From a virus, in IMG/VR virus record IMGVR_UViG_3300017917_001574, positions 1-57,780 of that record: a DNA stretch of 57,780 bases. One strand, written 5' to 3'. Position 1 is the first letter of the stretch; each line of letters starts with the position of its first letter. This document shows positions 54,995 to 57,780 of the stretch, one piece after another. The translations under genes were made by a program, and so were the position numbers. The notes beneath the pieces are model-generated. The model had not been told where the DNA came from and ran no database searches. It worked only from the letters and a program-made list of their open reading frames with translations.

Positions 54995-55002
54995 TATTTA
55001 TA
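54995..55002 (+). promoter_or_regulatory. Candidate promoter octamer TATTTATA upstream of the SOD fusion gene
   Basis: The plus-strand octamer lies 21 bases before the ATG. It is enclosed by a short inverted repeat (GGATTAT at 54991-54997 and ATAATCC at 55011-55017), which could be an operator or a small hairpin. Confidence 0.45.
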
Positions 55003-55023
55003 TGTAATGGATAATCCAAATAT

Positions 55024-56559
55024 ATGAAAAAAACACAAGAGAAAATCCAACAACTTGAATTACAAATACTTGAATCACAAGTTACAAAAGAAAAAGAGTT
55101 GTTGATTACAGAAATGAAAAAAATAGGGATAGAAAAATTACCTTATGCCTATTCAGCCTTGAAGACGTTTATTGACGCAGAGACAATGAACTTCCACTAT
55201 AATAAACATTATAAAGGTTACGTAGACAAATTAAACGCCGCATTATCAAAAAAGAAATATGGTGATTTAGATTTGGAAAAAATAATTAAAACAATCAGCC
55301 GTTTCGACAAAACAATCAGAAATAATGCCGGTGGTGCATTTAACCACGCGTTGTTTTGGAATATGTTGACACCTGAACCAAAAAAACTAGAAGGAGAACT
55401 TTATAAAAAGATTACCAAACAATGGGGAACTTTTAGTAATTTCAAAAAAGAATTTGAGAAACAAGCCAAAGAACGATTCGGGTCCGGATGGGTATGGTTG
55501 GTTTTAACTTCCAAAAATACTTTAAAGATTATGTCTACTCCAAACCAAGACAATCCATTAATGAATGTGATTGAAGGTGGTGGGTTTCCATTGCTAGGTT
55601 TGGACTTATGGGAACACGCATATTACCTAAAGTATAAAAATAAAAGAGATGAATACATCACAAACTTTTGGAAAGTTGTTAATTGGGATTTTGTTAGTAA
55701 GATGTATAAAATGAAAATTGAAACTAAATTGGCTGAATCAACTAAAATGAAACAAGTTTTAAGTGAGGGGAAATCTGAAGCGTGTTCAAAATCGGATGAA
55801 TTTTTCTACAAACAATTATACAAAGATAACCAAGAGGTTAAATGGGTTTATATGCGTGGAATAAATAAGATTCTTAGAGATGTTTTCCCTAACAATTATG
55901 TTGAGACCCCCGGAGAAGGTTTGGTGTCAGGATTTTATAATATAGAAAAACCAGGTAGGTCTGCGATAAATAAACTTAATACAAACTATTCAACCTTTTG
56001 TGTATTACTTAATGATATAAATCAGGTGATTAACACCATACCAAATAAACCCCCAATTAGTTTTAAAAATAAAACACCAAAAGAACAAATTAAAGAAACT
56101 GAAAGATTTATTAATGCAATCAATTATTTTAAGACAAGAATTTTTGATGTGAATAGTTCAACTTTTAAAACACTACTAAGCGTATTAGTCGATAAAGATG
56201 AACAAGGTAATCTTAGAGAAAAGATAACATCGGCAATTATTAAAAGACACTTAAAGGACAGGGTTGATGTAGATATTATTGCGGGGGCAGGTAGTTCTCA
56301 AGATGTTGGTGGAGTCGACCTTAAAGTCACTATAGATGGAATCACAAAAACTGCTCAAGTTAAAGGTTATGAATCAATAACCACTAATGGCGACATAATA
56401 ATTGTCGACAGTGATATTGGAAAATATAAAGCCGATGTTGTCGACTTAATGATATTTCAAAAAGGAAAAAAAGTTTGGGTATTTGATAATACAAATAAAA
56501 GAATATCTAATGGAAAATATATCTTTCCATCAGATGATTTATTATTTGAAATACAATAA
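55024..56559 (+). CDS. Mn-type superoxide dismutase fused to a PD-(D/E)XK nuclease-like domain
   Basis: This is a 511-residue fusion. Residues 1-35 are a charged helix. Residues about 36-230 are a complete Fe/Mn superoxide dismutase: metal ligands His58 (TMNFHYNKHYKGY), His108 (NNAGGAFNHALFW), Asp194 and His198 (LGLDLWEHAYYLK), gateway Tyr66, and Gln175 (TPNQDNPL). Gly104 instead of Gln in the N-terminal half points to the Mn type. Residues about 250-385 are a helical domain of unknown family. Residues about 395-511 look like a PD-(D/E)XK nuclease: Glu399, Asp432 (GGVDLKV) and Gln445-x-Lys447 (AQVKGYE). The dismutase converts superoxide to peroxide and oxygen. The nuclease call is by motif only. 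It lies next to a neck gene with a promoter-like octamer 21 bases upstream. Confidence 0.85.
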   Translation: MKKTQEKIQQLELQILESQVTKEKELLITEMKKIGIEKLPYAYSALKTFIDAETMNFHYNKHYKGYVDKLNAALSKKKYGDLDLEKIIKTISRFDKTIRNNAGGAFNHALFWNMLTPEPKKLEGELYKKITKQWGTFSNFKKEFEKQAKERFGSGWVWLVLTSKNTLKIMSTPNQDNPLMNVIEGGGFPLLGLDLWEHAYYLKYKNKRDEYITNFWKVVNWDFVSKMYKMKIETKLAESTKMKQVLSEGKSEACSKSDEFFYKQLYKDNQEVKWVYMRGINKILRDVFPNNYVETPGEGLVSGFYNIEKPGRSAINKLNTNYSTFCVLLNDINQVINTIPNKPPISFKNKTPKEQIKETERFINAINYFKTRIFDVNSSTFKTLLSVLVDKDEQGNLREKITSAIIKRHLKDRVDVDIIAGAGSSQDVGGVDLKVTIDGITKTAQVKGYESITTNGDIIIVDSDIGKYKADVVDLMIFQKGKKVWVFDNTNKRISNGKYIFPSDDLLFEIQ

Positions 56560-56571
56560 CATTTAACAATA

Positions 56572-56579
56572 TATTTATT
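56572..56579 (+). promoter_or_regulatory. Candidate promoter octamer TATTTATT upstream of the gp13-like gene
   Basis: The plus-strand octamer ends 4 bases before the ATG, a short distance also seen at the 371-residue fibre gene. Confidence 0.35.
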
Positions 56580-56583
56580 AGAT

Positions 56584-57705
56584 ATGTCAGTAATTCCAGA
56601 ACCAGAAAGGTCAAAAATTTATACAAGAGTTAAACACTTATTGGGGGCACCAATTAGAAGTGTTGAAATTGAAGATGAAATGATGGATTCATTAATGGAA
56701 CTATCTATTCAAGATTATGAGCAATATATCTTAAATTGGTTAATTGATAGTCAATGGGTTAACTTGGTCAATTTGAATATGACTGAAAAGTCTGTTGCAA
56801 ACGCATTGATTACTCGAACAATGGATTTTGAACAACAATTTTCATATTCCTATTCAAAAATTGTTGGTCTTCAAGCTCAAGGTCCTTGGGTTTTAAAAAA
56901 AGACTATATTATACTTGAACGAGATAAACAAGATTATGAAATACCTGCAGGTCGTGAAATTAATGAAGTCTTATGGTTTAGTAATCAACCATGGACGGCG
57001 TTTGGACTTGGTGGTATTGGTGGTTTTGGTGGTGTAGGTTTAGGTGCCAATGAAGCAGGGTTCGCTCAAATGGGATACCAAGGTTCATATTTTATGATGT
57101 CGGGGTTTGATTATTTGATAAGAATGCAACAATCTAATATCCTAAATAGAATTCTTGGTGGTTCATTAACATATCGAATTACCGCACTCCCTGACGGAAA
57201 GAAAAATTTACAACTTTACAATGCTCCGGGTAATAATTTTAATTGGAGTTCTTATAGTAACTATGTTGGTAAAGCGGTTTGGTATTGGTATTATGACACA
57301 ACACCTGATAGTAGAGCAGATTGTTTAAAGAACAATCCTGATGTTATTAAATTACCAAGCGATGTTCCACTTGAGGAATTAACTTGGTCTGATTTAAATG
57401 TTCCTGCAAAACAATGGGTTAGAAGATGGTTTACCGCTTATGTCAAAGAAACATTGGGTAGAGTAAGAGGAAAGTATAGTGGTAATTTAAAAACGCCTGA
57501 TTCTGAAATCACGATGGATTATACAAGTTTATTAACTGAGGGTAAAGATGAGAAAACAAAATTACTGGAAGAACTTACCGGACCTGAAGGTTGGTTAACA
57601 AGATTAAGACCTGAAAAAGTGATGGAGAAAGAAGCGTTACTTGCAGAAAACTTAAACAAACAAATGAAATTTAGAGCAATGCCTCGCCAAATATACGTAA
57701 TTTAA
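56584..57705 (+). CDS. gp13: Neck protein, gp13-like
   Basis: This is a 373-residue protein (T4 gp13 has 309). The N-terminal part has the VKHLLGAPIRSVEIEDEMMD pattern followed by LSIQDYEQYILNWL. The C-terminal part has KQWVRRWFTAYVKETLGRVR, then GKYSG, then LLTEGKDEKTKLLEELTG. In T4-like gp13 proteins the same order (short helical start with LG.P...EI.D, and WV+.Y..A..K...G...GKFSG...) is seen. A Gly/Phe-rich loop (GLGGIGGFGGVGLGANEAGF, about 140-160) is an insertion. gp13 seals the filled head with gp14 and joins the tail. The gene after it starts 3 bases downstream. Confidence 0.7.
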   Translation: MSVIPEPERSKIYTRVKHLLGAPIRSVEIEDEMMDSLMELSIQDYEQYILNWLIDSQWVNLVNLNMTEKSVANALITRTMDFEQQFSYSYSKIVGLQAQGPWVLKKDYIILERDKQDYEIPAGREINEVLWFSNQPWTAFGLGGIGGFGGVGLGANEAGFAQMGYQGSYFMMSGFDYLIRMQQSNILNRILGGSLTYRITALPDGKKNLQLYNAPGNNFNWSSYSNYVGKAVWYWYYDTTPDSRADCLKNNPDVIKLPSDVPLEELTWSDLNVPAKQWVRRWFTAYVKETLGRVRGKYSGNLKTPDSEITMDYTSLLTEGKDEKTKLLEELTGPEGWLTRLRPEKVMEKEALLAENLNKQMKFRAMPRQIYVI

Positions 57706-57708
57706 GTT

Positions 57709-57780
57709 ATGGGAATTTTAAGAATAATACCGTCTAAAAGACTCATTAACGGAGAATTTATTGAAGCCTCTGAGGTTGCA
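57709..57780 (+). CDS. Start of a further gene (truncated by window edge)
   Basis: An ATG at 57709, 3 bases after the gp13-like stop, opens a frame that stays open to the window end (24 codons: MGILRIIPSKRLINGEFIEA and on). Close spacing suggests it is co-transcribed with gp13. Too little is visible to assign a family. Confidence 0.6.
   Translation, partial: MGILRIIPSKRLINGEFIEASEVA

Noticed and set aside
1-57780. tRNA genes, integrase, or attachment sites marking a prophage
   Set aside because: No cloverleaf-like gaps, recombinase motifs or long direct repeats were seen. Gene gaps are too short, and the gene set is that of a large virulent phage.

Overview
This window looks like part of the genome of a large contractile-tailed phage of the T4-like superfamily, most likely infecting a member of the Bacteroidota. 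The T4-like assignment rests on recognisable homologues of the tail sheath (gp18), tail tube (gp19), baseplate wedge (gp25, gp6), a gp53-like LysM protein, a gp13-like neck protein, a UvsX recombinase, a gp32-like ssDNA-binding protein, a DnaB/gp41-type helicase and an RNase H/5'-3' exonuclease. The host inference rests on about seven SprB-type repeats (the gliding adhesin repeat of flavobacteria) in a tail protein, PKD and IPT/TIG modules, strongly AT-rich DNA and mostly SD-poor, A-rich start regions. No integrase, rRNA, tRNA, IS element or CRISPR array is visible. Coding density is very high and no gene-free stretch exceeds about 120 bases.

Layout. Bases 1-53175 are almost entirely minus strand, so the transcription order runs from high to low coordinates. 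(i) 53175-50657: four neck/tail-completion genes. (ii) 50378-42820: tail sheath, a HAD-like enzyme, tail tube, an assembly-chaperone-like gene with an overlapping 59-residue gene in another frame, and the tape measure. (iii) 42790-30194: a 1668-residue tail protein with an OmpA-like segment, a gp53-like protein and a 2425-residue hub-like protein. (iv) 30151-20901: two small genes, then gp32, UvsX, exonuclease, an unknown, replicative helicase, NrdB and NrdA, a replication and dNTP-supply block closed by a strong terminator. (v) 20820-1: gp25, gp6, a 1829-residue protein with membrane segments, several baseplate proteins, a tail-protein-I-like protein and three fibre/adhesin-like proteins. The last of these, with collagen-like repeats, runs off the left edge. 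The only plus-strand gene inside this block is a small ribbon-helix-helix-like protein at 50499.

Bases 53231-57780 are plus strand: an SNF2-type helicase, a manganese-type superoxide dismutase fused to a probable PD-(D/E)XK nuclease domain, a gp13-like neck protein and the first 24 codons of another gene.

An octamer TATTTAT(A/T/C) in coding orientation lies just upstream of many transcription-unit heads on both strands and is a good candidate for the phage promoter element. The strongest novelty candidates are the SOD-nuclease fusion, the overlapping or frameshifted gene at the tail chaperone/tape-measure junction, the SprB-mimicking tail protein, the inverted T4-late-like promoter motif, the membrane segments in a baseplate protein and the zinc-less gp32 with a bacterial-SSB-like tip.
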